Shown here in pieces: positions 22,336-22,443 of a stretch of 22,443 nucleotides of DNA (positions are counted from its first letter, which is position 1; each line of letters opens with the position of its first letter). The stretch comes from DAIMZI01 sp036734025 (GTDB lineage: Bacteria > Pseudomonadota > Alphaproteobacteria > Rhizobiales > Rhodomicrobiaceae), in NCBI GenBank assembly GCA_036734025.1, contig DAIMZI010000028.1, positions 1 to 22,443 of the forward strand. The letters are read 5' to 3'. The translations under genes were made by a program, and so were the position numbers. The notes below the pieces were generated by a model. It was not told where the DNA came from, did no database searches, and was given only the letters and a program-made list of their open reading frames with translations.

Positions 22336-22443
22336 AGTGATTAAGCCGATCGAGCTATTAGTACTGGTAAGCTTCGTACATTGCTGCACTTCCACACCCA
22401 GCCTATCAACGTGGTGGTCTTCCACGGCTCTCATGCGAGACCT
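22336..22443 (-). rRNA. 23S ribosomal RNA, 3' end (partial)
   Basis: The minus strand shows the conserved 23S end: GATAGGCTGGGTGTGGAAG, GCAGCAATGTACGAAGCTTACC, then TACTAATAGCTCGATCGGCT and TTAATCA. Only the last 108 nt or so are inside the window; the rest of 23S and 16S would lie to the right. The exact 3' end is uncertain by several bases. Confidence 0.93.

Noticed and set aside
1..22443. CRISPR arrays, insertion sequences, phage or toxin-antitoxin genes
   Set aside because: No regularly spaced repeats, transposase or integrase motifs, terminal repeats or recognisable toxin-antitoxin pairs were found.

Overview
The window reads as a chromosomal piece of a GC-rich alphaproteobacterium. The signs are a PleC/DivJ-type histidine kinase, an intracellular class I PHB depolymerase with a cysteine lipase box, the lepB-rnc-era order, an HslV with a short propeptide next to hisB, and alphaproteobacterial-looking 5S and 23S rRNA ends. 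I cannot place it to genus. A run of ten Ns at 12949-12958 marks a scaffold gap.

Left part (1-12785), mostly housekeeping: the tail of prfC (release factor 3) and acuI (acryloyl-CoA reductase) run rightwards and meet a large membrane PAS histidine kinase running left. Then come a SCO1/SenC copper chaperone with a clear intrinsic terminator, a PHB depolymerase (phaZ), an AT-rich spacer with a small exported protein, and two leftward genes (a PhzF-family protein and an unknown membrane protein). Divergent from these is a rightward set: a dynamin-like/IRG-like GTPase with a DUF697-type C-terminus, then lepB, rnc and era. That order couples protein export, RNA processing and ribosome assembly.

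Middle part (12786-16940): after era come an inverted repeat, a poly-C tract and the assembly gap, then a small probable exported protein and leftward hisB (histidine biosynthesis). Divergent from hisB is the HslVU protease operon. It is unusual here: a multi-spanning membrane protein gene sits between hslV and hslU and overlaps both.

Right part (16941-21968), accessory surface-glycan genes: a family 2 glycosyltransferase, a polysaccharide pyruvyl transferase-like protein, a GSCFA-domain (SGNH-hydrolase-like) protein of clearly lower GC, an ELM1-family (GT-B-like) protein, and a PAPS-dependent sulfotransferase. A fragment of what may be a broken gene lies between the last two. Together they suggest a locus that builds or decorates a surface polysaccharide.

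The window ends in the 3' side of a leftward rRNA operon (5S, then the end of 23S). The most unusual items are the membrane protein inside hslVU, the glycan-decoration cluster with its mixed composition beside an rRNA operon, and the GTPase with a non-canonical G4 motif.
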